64,000 bases of DNA from Eutypella sp. D-1 (GCA_023313575.1 JAJTTP010000005.1:2046001-2110000), one strand, 5' to 3'; numbered from the stretch's first letter, positions 21,082-34,987 are shown. Notes: generated from the letters alone by a model not told the origin. A program made the numbers and translations.

Positions 21082-22830
21082 GGTCCCGACTAGTTGTTGT
21101 TAGGTGAACGTCAACGACTCCTATCCACTATGGGCGGTCTCGTGGGCCAGAGTTGATAGCTAAGCTGATGCGGTATGCCTGAGAGCAAAGAAACTTCAAT
21201 ACCACATGTGTAGTGGTGTGGTTCGAGTATGAGAAGCCTCTTAGGGTCGAGTCTTTCATCACATCAAAGTTGGGAAAGGGGCAAGGCGGCGGGGAATGTG
21301 AAGGAAGATGGTAAGGGGGCTTGTGCGGCGACCTGGGGATTTAATGACATATGACAGTTTCGAGGTTATGAGGAGGACAATGCCCCAGAAATAGGAACGG
21401 GAATGTATACACTGCAGGTAACGAGGTGGCGAAGCAACTCGTCTGGGGCATCTTCGAGGACTGTGGAGCATAAGTAATCGAGAGAAGAGAGTGAACTTAT
21501 TGTTTAATGCCCAAGGGTCGGGTAAGACAGTGCACCCAGGGCTCTTCCTGATTTCCTTCATTCTCGCGGAAGGCCCACGCAGAGCCTCAACATGTACCAT
21601 ACATGAGCACTTGCCCACCTTCCTGCCCCTGATGTATAGTCGCAATTGCCAAGGAAAACAGGATGAGAAGTGGCTGACGAAGATTGCACGCCCATGTTAT
21701 TACCTTTCACCAGAGACCTGACCCTGCCAGGCGCCTAGCGCGATGCAGATGTGGGCGAAATCCCCTGATCCTAGTCCTGTCCCCACAGTGTCCCTGTCCT
21801 GTTGCTCTGCTGTCCTGCTGGCTGATGGTTGGAGTCACTGAGTGCTCCCGATATGACGGTGCGCGGCCCATTATGGTTCGCGACCTATCTCGACTGACAG
21901 CTGACATGAGAACTTCGGGACAGCCCAAATATGGGGTGCGGGAATAGCCGCAGCGAACGGTATAGGTTTGCGAATGGGCGAGACTGGCGACAAACATTAT
22001 CTCAGTTATGGAAATCCACTTGGATCGGTACAATAACTTGTTGTCTGGTGAAGCCCCCAAACATGATAACAGGGGCAAGACAAGTCGATAACACTACCTA
22101 TTGTCCCGAGACTGATTCAACAAAGAATTACGTGTGACGGATCTTCAGAAGAATTTAGTTAGGCAGACCGCAAAGGCGACACGGCCCCCAAAATAAGACA
22201 CCACCAGACTTTTCTGTCCCGCGCAACCACATGAATGAGTGGATAGTCAGACGCCCCCCTTCCGATGTCACCCCCCAAAGAGACTTCTATGGGAAAGTAC
22301 ATCGCTTTTCTGCATAACGGTTTCTGTGTCCAGTTACCGACAGCCATTGTGTATCGCAGGTTATACCAAATTTAGGCATTTACGTCGCGCGAGCGTGTCC
22401 GTGAAGCACCGAGGGCTGGCCTCGGAAACCGCACTGGTGCTTGCGTGCGTTCTTTTCGCCCGACTTGGGTGAGGATCTAGCTAGCTGCATACCTCATTTA
22501 AAAGAGTCACTTCGCATCCAAACCACTCATGGCACGCCATCGTCCGATCAAGCGAGGAGGGGGGGGTGTTGATGCATATTATCTCTGGCGTACCTGGTCA
22601 TTCATGGGGCCGCTTGAACGCCACGACTTACCCTTCGTTGGGGAGAGAGGGGGGGAAGGGGAGGGTACGACGTACTTTGGTCGTAAAGGTTTTACCAACA
22701 TTGATAAGGCGTCACCAATCCCGACTATAGGTGATAAAAGTAGGGGAAGTAGGACGGGATCCGGGGGACCCCAAGTGGGCTGGCCAGACGATGATTGTGG
22801 ATTGTGCTACATGGATTCGCAATTCCATAT

Positions 22831-22858
22831 CACCAACACCAACACCAACACCAACACA
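22831..22858 (+). repeat. AACACC hexamer repeat
   Basis: Four to five tandem copies of a CCAACA/AACACC hexamer, followed by imperfect copies to about 22870. Confidence 0.75.
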
Positions 22859-24149
22859 GCAACACCAATACCAACGGCCATGCCAACAACATACCAAGTA
22901 GCTATTTTCGGCCCCCATCCTTCATGATTTAGCGTCGGGTACGCATCCCACCCCGGCCTACTTTTTGAGTACTGCCCAGTGACCAATGAGAAGTAAGAGA
23001 CAGGGTTGTAGTCGAGAGATGTTTTTTCTTTTGGCGGCTATGTAAAGCCCTGAAACATCCGACAAGTAACACACTTACTGTATATAGCGTAATGTAGCTG
23101 TTGATCTGCCATGTAGTGTACCTCATGGACAGCACGTATGGGTACGATACCACAAGTGCTTTGCGTACCCAAGCGTACTGGATTTGATCTCGTATGAGAG
23201 GGTCGGGGAGAGATCAGTTTTTAGGCTTGCTGTGCCGCAATCCTAGACAACCAACAGCGACCATTTTCTGAGCAACATCTCCGCGATCCTTGGAACACAA
23301 AAAGACGAGACGGTTACAACGCGGAACTGACTAGGTAAAAATGGGAGGTGTTCCAGCATTGGATTCAATCGGTAGAGCAACTTGCATAGCCCTCAATGTA
23401 TCTTACAACATAGTAGCACAGTGATAGCACAGGGCGGGCAGACCAGATGGTCAACGGGGTTCAACGTTGCCGATCATACCCGCAGAAAGCTTAGAATGAG
23501 TGTCTTGTCCGTTGGATGGCTATCAACTTTATGTACCTAGTAAGCTGGTCTCGGGAGAGGTTTAGAAGAGTCACACGTACGCAGGGCAATAATGTATGTA
23601 ATGGGTATTGTAGAAGTATTCCAAGATTGTGGAGAGAGAGAAAAGAAAAAGGAAAAAAGCTGGTAAATATACGAATCAAAAAGATCTATAAGGCGATCTC
23701 TCTTTTCTCTTACAAAGGTGACGCTAGTCTATGTTGGTCATGAAGCTATTCCCAGCTTAGATGGGGTAGGTATAGTCGGATCCGCCCTTCCCGCCCTTGC
23801 CGCTGCCTCTTAGCCCTAACTAGTGACCTCAATTTAGCTAGTTCAGCTGGACTGATCATAGTTGATTAGTGCCTACAGTATGGACGTCATCCTAATGAGT
23901 TCGATGGTATGGAGCAGTGCACCAAAAATACTTGAACCCGCTTGGCTCATTCACCGAATAAAATGGTCGCCTTTCCGTTTTCTCCCTAAATACTTACACA
24001 CTAATGTAGATACATACATGTAAGTACTACTACTACTTAGCTATGGCATTGGCGCGCTCAGCTGCTACAGCTGTCTACATGCACCGGTACATCAGTAATT
24101 ATGTATATACTAACACATATATAGCTATGTGGTACTTAAACAACCTTAC

Positions 24150-24200
24150 ATATGCAAGTATCTAGGTAGGTACCTAGGTAGGTAGATGTATGTAGATAGG
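24150..24200. repeat. Tandem AGGTAGGTA/CCTAGG motif cluster
   Basis: Contains AGGTAGGTACCTAGGTAGG and related copies, forming overlapping short palindromes (GGTACC, CCTAGG). The same motifs appear at 9050-9310 and 50450. Function unknown. Confidence 0.5.
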
Positions 24201-26147
24201 ATCTTCCTCCACCCCCTCATCATCGTCACCTTACCCCCCATTCCCCCCCCCCCACCATTTACATACAAAATAATATGACTGAGGAACTTGTCTGGGGGAT
24301 TTTACAGATGTCGCCCTCGAGGGAAAGGGAAAGGAAATAAAGAAGGCAGGAAGGCAACCACTCCTGCGCCTCTCATATCTCATGATGCGATCGCCTCGTC
24401 ACTCATTATTACTCTCTCTTTAGGTACGAAGTAGTTCTAGCCATCCATTACAGATAATATCATGAACCAAAAAATAAGATACTGACCATTCAAATCATGA
24501 TGTTCACATGTCCACACTAATGACGGTGATGCCTAATGCAAGGTGACCGACTATATGACTCGAAAAAGAACGAAAAAAGGGCCTCCTGCCTCCTTCCAGG
24601 GGTTGGGTATCTGTCTATTCTTTCCTTACCGACTAAAGAGGCGGACTTGGAAATGATTCGCAACACCCCCTCATTGACAGGTTTTCAATAGATCAGTTCA
24701 GAGGATAGAAAGCAACCACGGTAGATATGATTTCGGGCGCTGCACCCGAGCGAGGGTAGAAAGGCGGAGGGGGTAGGCAGGGAGTGAAGGCAGGAAGGGT
24801 AGCACATGGAGCAATAGTCGTAATAATTGAACCAACCAGCAGGAGTTAAATTTTTTTTTGGAAATTTCTCAACCCCATTTTTGAGCTGCAAATCCATTCC
24901 CTGCACAGTCTGTCGCCAAGGAGAAATATCGATGCCGATGTTGCCAGGTCATGGATTATAGCACGGGAATATATGGTGCTCAAACTGGGTCATAAGCCTC
25001 TACTCCTATCATCCATTGGACAGCGCTAGAAGTCATCGCCCCGATCGAACCCGATTTAACCACATATGCGACAGTGGCTGGGTACGATGCTTACTTGCGT
25101 CTTCCATATGTCTATATCTGTCTACCATGCCGTCTATCCTATGCCATGTAGGTGCTTGCCGGACGGGAAAGCATGTGTGTAATCTGCCTAGGCATGTGCG
25201 TAATAGTAGTATTGGTGCCGGTAAAGGCAGTAGGCAGATAGGGAAGTGATAGATGATGACGAACCCTGTTTCTAGAAGACGCGTATGAGCATTGGACAAG
25301 ACTGTACACACGGGATATGTAGTGAACCTGCAGATAAGCTGAGCCCTCAATGATACCCCTGAGAGCTCGAAGGAATCGCACGTTTCAGTGACCTTACCCT
25401 TTCATCAAGATCCAAACCCTTTCATTGGTCAATAATGTCGTCCTTTTCGATCTCGACTATTCGACCGCTTTCACGGCAAGTCTCTGCCGGATCTCCAAAA
25501 CCATGGGAACTGCCCAATGCTGCCTCGTGGCTCAGGCAGGGGCGCTACAAAGCTGGTCTTAGCCCTACCTACTGCCGGGCCTCGATATCTGGTGTGTCTT
25601 GGTTCCGATGCACAAAAACCCCCCCAATTAGACTGGCCCGGCTCTTACCAGCGTCGAATTGCCCTACGGTCCGAGCCAGTAACTGTACCTGCAGTCTGGG
25701 GGTGGCCTACGAGGTAGGAGTCGAGTGGTGCCATTTCGTCGCAATCGAACCTCCCCCGTTTCGCGACCGGCATCGACCTAGAGTCCTAAGGCTGAAACCC
25801 CCCCTCGGGGGCCGTGTTCATGTGCGGGAATAAGGTTATTGGCCATATTTGTCTTCAGCGCGCCTGAGGCGTCCGCCATTTCAACCGTAGTGCCTCTTTT
25901 CTCTACCCTACTGAGTACTCCGTATTTTTTGTTTCTATTCAAGGGTCATGTAAACTTAGATCACGACCACCGTCCACTCACGCTTTGTGGATCAAAGGGA
26001 TACATGTCCCCACACCCCCGTGCAACCGTAACCTCATGTAAGCAGAGTGGCCTGCTAGGGGCGCTTCCGGATACACCGATGCATAGTAAGTCGAGTTACC
26101 CCTGGTAATATGCTGTCATGATTACAATGTTCTAGATATTGGCTGAG

Positions 26148-26559
26148 CTAATACAGAGAATGACTGACAGTTGGCCGGTTTGATCTTGCGTGTGGGTACC
26201 GACGATGTGCCTGGCTACCAACTGCATCTCTCGGTGGTAGCCCTATCCGTGTGCTGGCTAGAAAAACTCTGCCCTTGGAAGGGAAGGCTAGATTAAACTG
26301 GAACCCAAGGATGCTACCGCACCTGGAAGGCGTACTGCTTCGAGTACATTTCCAGCAAGCCAACTCCGAATGCCCCAATATCAAGGGGTAGCCCTGAATG
26401 ACGAATATTTGCTAAGCGTACCTCATCAAATGAAGGTGCACAGTCCTCTGTATGTTTCCTAGTAAGTCGTACTAAACGAACAAGTGAATTCCGAAGTTCA
26501 GGTGAATGAAGTGTTGTCGGCCACCGTGATTGCTTTGATGTTGAATCAACAAGTTCCAT
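26148..26559 (-). pseudogene. Possible eroded coding fragment
   Basis: Two overlapping minus-strand frames (26559-26314 and 26384-26148) read as plausible protein either side of a frame change near 26330. The second contains GRVFLASTRIGLPPRDA, faintly like the C-terminal GL-x-P block of fungal heterokaryon-incompatibility (HET) proteins. The match is weak, no other motif is visible, and this could be chance. Confidence 0.15.
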
Positions 26560-29500
26560 ACCTCATGCGCCTACCATCAAGAGCCCCCATTCACAACCAA
26601 GGGCGCAAATGACAATCCTACTATACTTTCCAAGGTACAAGGATGCAAGATCTAGTGTTTCAAGATCGTGCAGGAACGTTGATTATTCTCGCGTGGTCGA
26701 CGTATATCTCGTATAATGAGCTGTCCAGCGCAGGGCTGAGCTCCTGATCGAGCGCGCGTCTATTCTAAGTCCTGTGCCATAATGTGGACTCTCCCAAGAT
26801 GTAGATCAGTGGAGGTATGTCTCCGAGTTCATCTCTATGGCCTTCTAGCGCAACGTAGCTATCAAGTAAGCACAGCTATCACGCAGCTTCCACGTAATTC
26901 ATTAGACATACAGTGAGGTGTACAGTACCGCGATAGGGGTTAGACTGCGGCTTCCCGCCAACGCGTGCCATGAGCTGCGCGAGGGGATCATCCGTAAGCG
27001 GAAAGTATTATACTGCATATCCCCCACAAGCAAGGGAAATCTGGCCGTCGTTCATGTAGTTACAACTTTTGACTGCACGCCAACATGCTGCCCTATCGCC
27101 CCCATAGACATGCGCGCCATGGGCCCAGGACGCTGGGAAAGCATTCCCAGCCACGTCTGCCCCCTTGGAAACGGCCCGGAAGACTTTATGGTCTTATTCT
27201 TAATTGTAAAGAAGCATACCTTACCCGATTACATAGATCGAAGTTCCATACTGCTCATATGTAGGAATTAAAGTATAGTTTAGCGTAATGTTGTTGATGG
27301 ATGGTCTGTTCTGTAGCTACCAGTCGTCGCCCTTAATCAAGTTCCCTGGTCAGACTACTCATCCAGAACACTAAACAGATGGCACAACGCCAAAGGCAGT
27401 AGACACTCCCTTGAAGAGAATTACAGGTGTATACTCCTTTATATCATCGAAATGGAATGAATGTAGTTCTTGAGTGTATATCAAATGAGTGGCATACCCC
27501 AGGCTAGTGTTCCTGCAGGAAGTCCTCGAGATGGGCTTCCTAGCCTTGTCTTCCAAGCGTACTTGTTGGTCAGAAGGTAATATTCTTCATGGCTGAAAGT
27601 AACGAATCTTACATCAGAGGTGCAGAAGCTTATCTCAAATACCGCTCGGCTAGCATCGAAGGAGTTTCCCTTGAATCCTGCCTTGGTAAACATAATTTAT
27701 CATCATAAAAACTTCGAACTCGAGGAAACATTCGACTTGGAGCAGATAACGGAGCATAGAGACATCTATTATATAATTCTATGTTCATACAAGTTCAAAC
27801 CTGTCCGTTCACGGCAGAGTGTCGGTCTGCAGAACCTCCCCCCTAAAACATACGGTTGAGAAAAGACTACGCAGGTAAGTGGAAAGGATTCATAATGAAA
27901 AGGATAATATAATGAAAGCGAACGTATTAGAGCGTCAAGGACTGAGTACATAGCGATAATTAGCCTACTTGTATTATCCAAGCATACTGACAGCTCTTTC
28001 TCCCACCCCCTAGGGCATCTTCATCCTCCCCCCTCAACAAATCCTAACACTCTCCCTTGCCACCTCCGAGTCTAGACACTGGGACCTTGCTATTAACGTA
28101 GTATGTCCACATGGCCGAGAAGCGTGAGCGACTGCCTGGTAAGGCATGCGTGGTGAGTACCTACCTAACTTGAGTCACTTACCCGTGCCCGCCACACCAC
28201 AAGCCAGACCACGCTGGCATATGGTACCGGGAAGGACCCATCCATGGATTTAGAACATATCTGCGCATCTCCCAAGCTCTTCTACCTTCCCATGCGACCT
28301 TCCTGGGCGCCAGGTGCCACCCGACCATGACAGGATTCGGCTCCTGCGGACCGCGAAATCGAGTGATCACCTGCCAGTGGCCCCCCTTAATCACCATTGG
28401 GTTCGCCGCCCCACGACCTAGACCTCAAACACTAGCTTGACCACGTCAACCCATGATCTATCATAGGAGACTCATAATTCGATTTCTTCCACCGATCGAC
28501 GTGATCGTCTATGATACGGCACATTCCCCAAGCGTCGCATCCGCCAGACCCGCCATGCTGCGCCGTACACGACGACACTCTACATACTCATCTATCTGAT
28601 CAATCCCATGACTTTAGAATGGATCCAGGATCAATGAGAATGAAATAGTAATCAACACATGATACCCGACTGTGCGTTCCCAGGGGTATACATAACCTAC
28701 GCGCCACCCAAGCCAACTGGGCTGCACACACCCACCACTCTGGCCGGGCTCGATAACCGGTTTTGGTAGGGAGAAATTAAGGTTGGAGTTTCAGGACATC
28801 AAGCGTTCATCCACGTGATAGTGGCCTAGATAAGTATCCGTCAAAAACCACAGATCACTTTACCACAACCCCCCCCCTCCTCCCCCGGGCCCGCAGGACC
28901 CCTTGCCGAGCCGAAGACTCCTCTAGGACACCTCCACACCATCCTCGTACCTACAAGAAGCTACTTGACAATGTACCTGCCGATTGTTGGGCGCCAACAA
29001 CCGGATGACTGCTGCCTCCCTCTCCAAAACCCCGGCGGGTGCATCTAGCTTTTCTGTTGTATTCGGGCTTGGACATTGATCTAATTATCACCCTCCTTCT
29101 TTTGCTTTTCATAACGACATACCATGTGCAGGATAGACCTGCTATGACATAAAACGTTTTCGAGCTAACGGACCCGGAGCGATATCAGCTCTTCCCTTAC
29201 ACATTATACTGGTCATTTCTGATAATTCCACACCCTTTCCTCTGTCTACCTTAATATAGTACACACGCGTGGATACAAGTCCATGTGTGTCCAGTTTCCG
29301 ACTTCATACTACTAGTTCTTACGTTCGCGACAGTTGACTTGATAGGCACTTAGTGGATACTATTGTAATGATCACCTCTTCATACTTTTATCCGCGCACA
29401 TGCGTAGCATATTCAACGATACTCTGTAAGTACATGTAAGGATTCGAGGCAATGGAATGAAGTCCCAGAATGAACTCTTATATACACAGGAAGCACGCTC

Positions 29501-29769
29501 ATTACGACTGCTGGAGTGTGGAATGCTCTTCATATCTTCACACTTGGCAGTATTGTCCGATCTCAGTGCGATATCCATCATCCCCATCCAAAGAACAACT
29601 ATGGAAACGGGCCACTAACCATCCATCATCATTTAGTTCACAGCTTCCCTTACTCTCCTCGATCGTAGTAAGGCGCGCGGTGGCAATCCCGGCACGATGT
29701 AAACCATACAGAAACAACAAATGAAACTTCCATAGACATCAACACTGCTATAATTATCGAAGAGACCAG

Positions 29770-30050
29770 TTATTCCGCCCTATCTTTAGGTAGCGAGACA
29801 GCCAACATCCCTAAGACTGTATTAAAGCCGATACTGAAAGTTATGGCCGTGAAGACCGCGGACGTGCATCCCTGGTAGACTTGAAGGCGGTCAGACCCAG
29901 ACGAGAACAAGCCAAACTGCTCGGTAATACGCAGTATCTGCGTCTGGAACAAGTAGCCGCAGCAGGTAAACGCGAGCTGGACGGGGTTCAGTTGGCCGTT
30001 AATGGCCTAGGGATCGAAGAGCTCTTTGAGGCATATCGATCGTGGTTTCC
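29770..30050 (-). pseudogene. Relic of an unidentified protein-coding exon
   Basis: Minus-strand frame ending with TAA at 29770-29772. It reads as well-formed protein with blocks LNPVQLAFTCCGYLFQTQ and VYQGCTSAVFTAITF and extends upstream through an internal TAG (30007-30009), where CAG would keep the frame open. A C-to-T change in CA context is what repeat-induced point mutation makes, though a single site proves nothing. The family was not recognised. It may be the 3' end of a decayed gene. Confidence 0.35.
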
Positions 30051-31154
30051 TACAAGCAAGACGTTCAATAGTTACCTGTAGAAGGACAGGCCGTTTCGTG
30101 CTGAGGGTACTTAAGCATACTTCGTGAGATAGGATAATTGTGGTGGAGGTATGATAGGTATAGGATTCACTGAGGAACTGAGAATACAGACGTGGATAGA
30201 CTTAGGTAGGAGTTCTGATCTTGAGACGAATAGAAATCAATCTCCAAACACGATATTAGACGTACGTGGAATATATCGAGCCCGCTGCGCCATGGTATAA
30301 AACTTAACTACCAATCTTGACGGGAAACTTCACATACGGTTTCTTCTCGTCTCCTACACCACTAATGTTGCCCTCTGGGTTAACCGGACAAAATGAGGAC
30401 ATCACTTCGGAAAGGTTATGACCATGATTGAAACTATTGAGCTACTTTTATTTCCCAAGATATGCAAGAGACTACCAGGGATCACTTAATCATACGTGTC
30501 GATATAGATCCTTGTGTTATACGCGTGCCTCCTAACGCCACCTGTGTCGATGTAATGTAGCTATGAACTTGACGAGCACACCGAGCCGTTCCAGCAAGGA
30601 AGTCAGTTCGACATCTTACTACAGTATGAGTGGTTTTATTCCCTAAAGAATATTGGAAAGTAAGGCTGGCTTTGCCAGAAGAGCATCCACTTGCATAAGA
30701 ATACACTCGACATAGAATTAGGGATCGTTGACAGGGAAGGTGGTTCCTTTCCCCCTATGGTGTTGTTGGTAGACAAGACATATCGATGCCTTTGCTTGTC
30801 TTCCTTTGAGACATTTACCCACGACTTTTCTGAACGCAAACCCTGTCGGCGAAGAACCATCACTATTATGCCACTTAGTTCTGACGCTCACCGCAGACAG
30901 TCAATTTGGCTACTGTTACGGCTGCACCATACCGTTGCACCATCGGGGCCAAAAGATTGGTGGTGACCCCCCTGGACATATAGTGGAGAACCTATAAGGG
31001 TGACCAATCCGTAACAGCTACATACATGTAGATACGTTGAGTAAAGGGGGTATCACTTTTTTCTTATTATGGGAACTAACAGTAACTATAGTAAATAGAT
31101 CCAATCTTCCTATTCGGCCATGCTTCCCAGAATCGCAAAAGAAACAGCAGTCTC

Positions 31155-33947
31155 CTACCCTCGTGACTCGTGAATTTCAACGTAACCCCTCTCCGAACGT
31201 ACGCTCTCGTCATAATCGTTACCCTCCACGTCTTCGTGGGCAAACCGATGGCAGTCATCACATAGATAATGCCCGCAGTTTACGTTGGTGCATATGCCAT
31301 TTGTATCCGGCATTATCTCCTCGCAATGGCACTATGCATTCGTTAGTCACCTGTCTACCGAGAGTAGGTACGCTGGTGGTGAAATGTTAATGAAGGCTAC
31401 TCACACATGTTGAGTGGTATTGCCGACGCCGTTTAGCCGCACGGTCATCACCTTTAGGAACTCTCCTCTTTCTTTGTCGCTTGGTTGATCTTGGGGGGCG
31501 CTTGGATGCTAGTTCATCACCTGCAGTAGGTGATGGCGAAGGCTCACCGTCGGATTCGTCCGAGTCAGCACGTGAGATGCCTTGAAGCGGCTGGTTCGGG
31601 TCCACGTTCTTCCAATCAGTGATATTTTTGCGGGCCATATTATTCCGGCCGGCGAAATGGTTATCGATGTGATCGAAGCGTTCGCCCCAGGCACTGTATC
31701 CGGTCTGTTTGATCTCGACCGTGGCCTGGCAGAACCCACACCAAAACCGAGCTTCGCAATTCTTTCCTATGCGACAGGATTCAATCGTATTTTCTATTCT
31801 CTGTTGATCGGCCATGCCATGAGTCTGCATCAAATGCGCCTTGAACGTCTCGCGCCGATTTGAAACCTTTCCGCATACTTCAGACGGAAGGTCACTGTGT
31901 TTTAGGTTACACTCCCAGACTTCCAACAAGTAGTGTTGGCTATTCTCATGACGTTTCCAGTCATTCTTACTCCCAAACCTTTTATCACAGGAAGGGAAGG
32001 TACAGCCATATGGCTTCTCGTGACGTTTCTCATGCTTCCTATAATACTGTTAGTCTGTATTGAGCGGACGTAGAATGTATAGCACACTTCAACTCGCAAC
32101 GTCGCGCAAATTTCTTCCCACAGCTGGAGCAACCAAACTGGTTTTCTGTCTTTGGAACTGGCGTCGTCTCCGCCGGTTCTTTTGCCTCCGGCTCTGCAGA
32201 CGTAGCCTTTTTGTATCCTAGTTCCTTGAGTTTGCCGTTCCCTTGAAGTATTTCAAGTAGCCTGAGTATATCGGCATCATTGTTCGGATCTACCGGACCT
32301 TGTTTCGCATATTGCTTCTCTTCGCACTTGGGATGGTCTGAAGTGTCACGGTCATCTTCCTGGCTTCCCTTTGAAGTGGAGAGATGACCGACGCTCGTAG
32401 ATGACAGCCCACTAGGTGCATCAGTCGAGGGCTTCTGAGAATAGTCTGCCTCGTGAATCGATGGAGACGGAACCCTTCCTTGATCACCCAATAGGGGTTC
32501 ACTGGCTCTAGGGGTTGACGGGTTGCCTTGATGTGATATTCCCTGCTGGAGCGTAGACTCATGGGGAGCAGTACTAAGGCTTGGGCTCTCGTCGACCTTT
32601 TCTCCATGGGCGTATACTGAAAGCTCACTATTCTGGTAGTCTCCAGCAGACGCAAGCGATTCATTAGTATGAGCCTTCGACGTAGCGCTCATGACGCTAT
32701 TCTCCAAGGCAAGCTCCGTGTCTGTAGTGTTGGTACGGACTTCATTCTCAATGAGACTCGGCTCATTAGACAACTCCAGATTCTCATCCGGTGAGTAGTC
32801 ACTGTGAACATGGCCTATTCCTGACGGAAAAGAGGGGAAGGATTCAAAGCCCGCATTGATGTTGTCTCGGGCCAGGTCCGAGATTTCTGCTGGTGGACGA
32901 GACGGTGTTTTCCTATGAAGGGTTAGAATTTGTTCGCCTAGGTTGAGAGCTATAGCCTACCGATGGACATAATTTTCTAACTCATCATCTGTGACTTCAT
33001 TTTGATGGACACGCTTCAAGTGAGCACGGAAATTGTCCGCCCTTGGCCATATCTTGTCTTTATTCTTGCATGCCGGGACTGGGCAAACATATCGGCTTCC
33101 ATTCGCCTCTGCATCTGGGTGGACGCTCCTCTTGTGCCGGTCGAGGTCGTTCAAGGTGCTAAATCCTTCACGGCGGCGGCAATGAGGAACGTCACAAACA
33201 TGGGGCTTGGTATGTCTTTGTTCGTGCTTCCTAGAGGTAAGATGACTTAGCAAAAACTCGTGATGCGAGGGTCACTCGATCGGCGACGGCTTACTTGAGT
33301 TCGGACTTAGTCTTAAGCGTCTTATTACAATGATTACATACTATTCTCCCGATAAGCTGGGTCTGGTGGTCAGCATGTTTGGTTACCACTTGAGGCATTG
33401 CCCAGACAGGAAGTCCATGATCTATTGAGCCTCTCGATAATGGCTCTAGGTCAGTGGGTTGTGACAAATGCAACTCATTCAGCGGGCCGACCACGCTCCG
33501 GGTCTCGGTGCTACGCTCGAAAGTATCATCGCACACAGAGTTATTCGCGACACTATGTTTGGCGCCATAGCTTGCATATCCAGAATCCGAGGGGGGGAGA
33601 ATAGCAGTGGAACACTCAGACGGGACTGCATTACTGCGATAGTGCAAAACATTGGGATGAGGACGTAGGTTCCCGAGGATCGATGACAGTGCTGGATCAC
33701 TTTGAAAAGGAGTCCAGGGACCATCCCGACACCAGTCATCTATCAGGAAAGGCTGCAATTGCCTAGGATACTCCGGCTGCCCAGTGGGAAATGACGGTAT
33801 TTGATGTCCTCCTGGATTAGAATGCTCTAGCCCGGCGAGGTCTTGCGATTGGGTAAAGCCATTGGACATCTCGACGGATTTCGTCGTATTGCTCATGGGC
33901 GGGGAGGCCCCTGAGCCTGGAGACATCCTAACCAAATGGTCCACCAT
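31155..33947 (-). CDS. Five-exon multi-C2H2 zinc-finger regulator with C-terminal Cys/His zinc site
   Basis: Minus-strand exons 33947-33295, 33230-32961, 32912-32088, 32038-31405 and 31331-31155 give 852 residues. Introns are 64, 48, 49 and 73 nt; the first three are phase 2 and cut the same LK|K position in fingers or follow YVHR, the last is phase 0. Finger units: VCNHCNKTLKTKSELKKH (spans intron 1), HVCDVPHC with DLDRHKRSVH, YVCPVPACKN with DNFRAHLKRVH, FGCSSCGKKFARRCELKKH (spans intron 3), YGCTFPSCDK with NDWKRHENSQH, then a diverged ECNLKH and FWCGFCQ unit. A basic run KRQRKRR near the end of exon 4 is a likely nuclear signal. Exon 4 has an in-frame stop at 31387 if read through, but a perfect donor GTGAGT at 31404, branch TGACTAAC and acceptor ATAG lead to exon 5 with TCCHCEE, GICTNVNCGHYLCDDC, a clear zinc-binding pattern. 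Probable DNA-binding regulator; targets unknown. Confidence 0.85.
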
Positions 33948-34430
33948 GATGGAAGTCCAATAGGGAGTTCATGGGCCACGAAAACCAGGGGAAGTCCAAA
34001 ATGTCCGGCCACTTCAAAAAGCCTTGGGGGCAAAGGGGCTAAGACCAACTGGAGGAATTGCCCAGCTGGGGGGCCGAAGTACTGAGATGAGCGCCGGGAC
34101 ACTAGGTAGTTCACTAGGGGGTCTACTAGGTACCAAAGGGGGCGGCGGACTTGACTGGATTTAAATAGGATGAGCTTGCAACTCTAAATCCAAAAAAATC
34201 CTCACCATCGGCCAACGCTAATCAGTGGGCTTGTTGCTTTCAAGCTTGAGATATAGATGGACGGATGGATGGGGATAGATGGATAGGATAGGGAAGGCTA
34301 GAGAGACTGGGCTGACTAACAATAGAGGTAAAGCGATGGGAATATCAGGTACCAAGAATCGCTAGCGAATAAATGTGCGATAAGTTGGTAATAGAAAAAG
34401 AAGTCAATCGGTCATCGAAATCGGGCTGTA

Positions 34431-34455
34431 AATTCTGAAAATTCTGAAAATTCTG
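34431..34455 (+). repeat. AATTCTGAA tandem repeat
   Basis: Nearly three copies of AATTCTGAAA in tandem, upstream of the minus-strand C2H2 gene. Confidence 0.7.
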
Positions 34456-34852
34456 TCTAGCTACAGGGTACCATGGTGGGTTGATTGGTAAGCTGCTCGA
34501 GGCAAAAGTGAAGCAGAATCGACCGACAGACGGATAGACGGGGGCGTACGGACAGCCGACTGATAATTTGTGTGCCGTTGCCTAGATACGGTCTGCCCTG
34601 CGTTGCGACCTAGCACCCTAACGCCCTCGATCGATATGGAGGTGGACTGTTATGATGCTCCGAGGTCAAGTCGTTTATATTCTACACACCTCCATAGAAC
34701 CTTGGAGGTCAGCCTACGATACAGGTAGGTAGACCTGGAAATTGAAAAGGCTAAAGATAGGATGGTAAACGTGGATGCGCAAATAAAAATGAGGTCTAAC
34801 TCAAACAGCAACGCCAGGCCCATTAACAGGAAGAGCACTTCCAGGATCCCAA

Positions 34853-34888
34853 GAGAAGGAGAGGAGAGGAGAGGAGAGGGGGGGGGAG
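34853..34888 (+). repeat. GGAGA/GAGAG repeat with G-run
   Basis: Purine-only stretch of GAGGA/GAGAG units ending in a run of G, about 900 bases upstream of the minus-strand C2H2 gene. Confidence 0.7.
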
Positions 34889-34987
34889 GAAGGCAGGGGA
34901 GGACCTCAACAATCCAGCCGGCAACTTGGTTGAATAATTAATTGGCTATGTGGTAGTTACGTGAGTCCTCCAAAGTAGGAGGGACTT

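Larger units (their letters stand above)
21082..31154. other. Ten-kilobase gene-poor region
   Basis: No intact gene is recognised. Open frames are short on both strands and stops are frequent in all frames. Two stretches look like eroded coding sequence (26148-26559 and 29770-30050, listed separately). Simple repeats occur at 22831 and near 24160. No long terminal repeat, terminal inverted repeat, reverse transcriptase or transposase motif was recognised, though heavily mutated elements would be missed by eye. Confidence 0.5.

Noticed and set aside
25735..25790. Possible tRNA on the minus strand (GGTTCGATT T-loop-like)
   Set aside because: The flanking bases do not form a T stem and no acceptor stem or D arm could be matched. 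A similar case near 3030 failed for the same reason.
31387..31404. C2H2 gene ending at the stop at 31387
   Set aside because: Strong donor, branch and acceptor lead in phase to an exon with clear zinc-binding cysteines, so the longer model is preferred.
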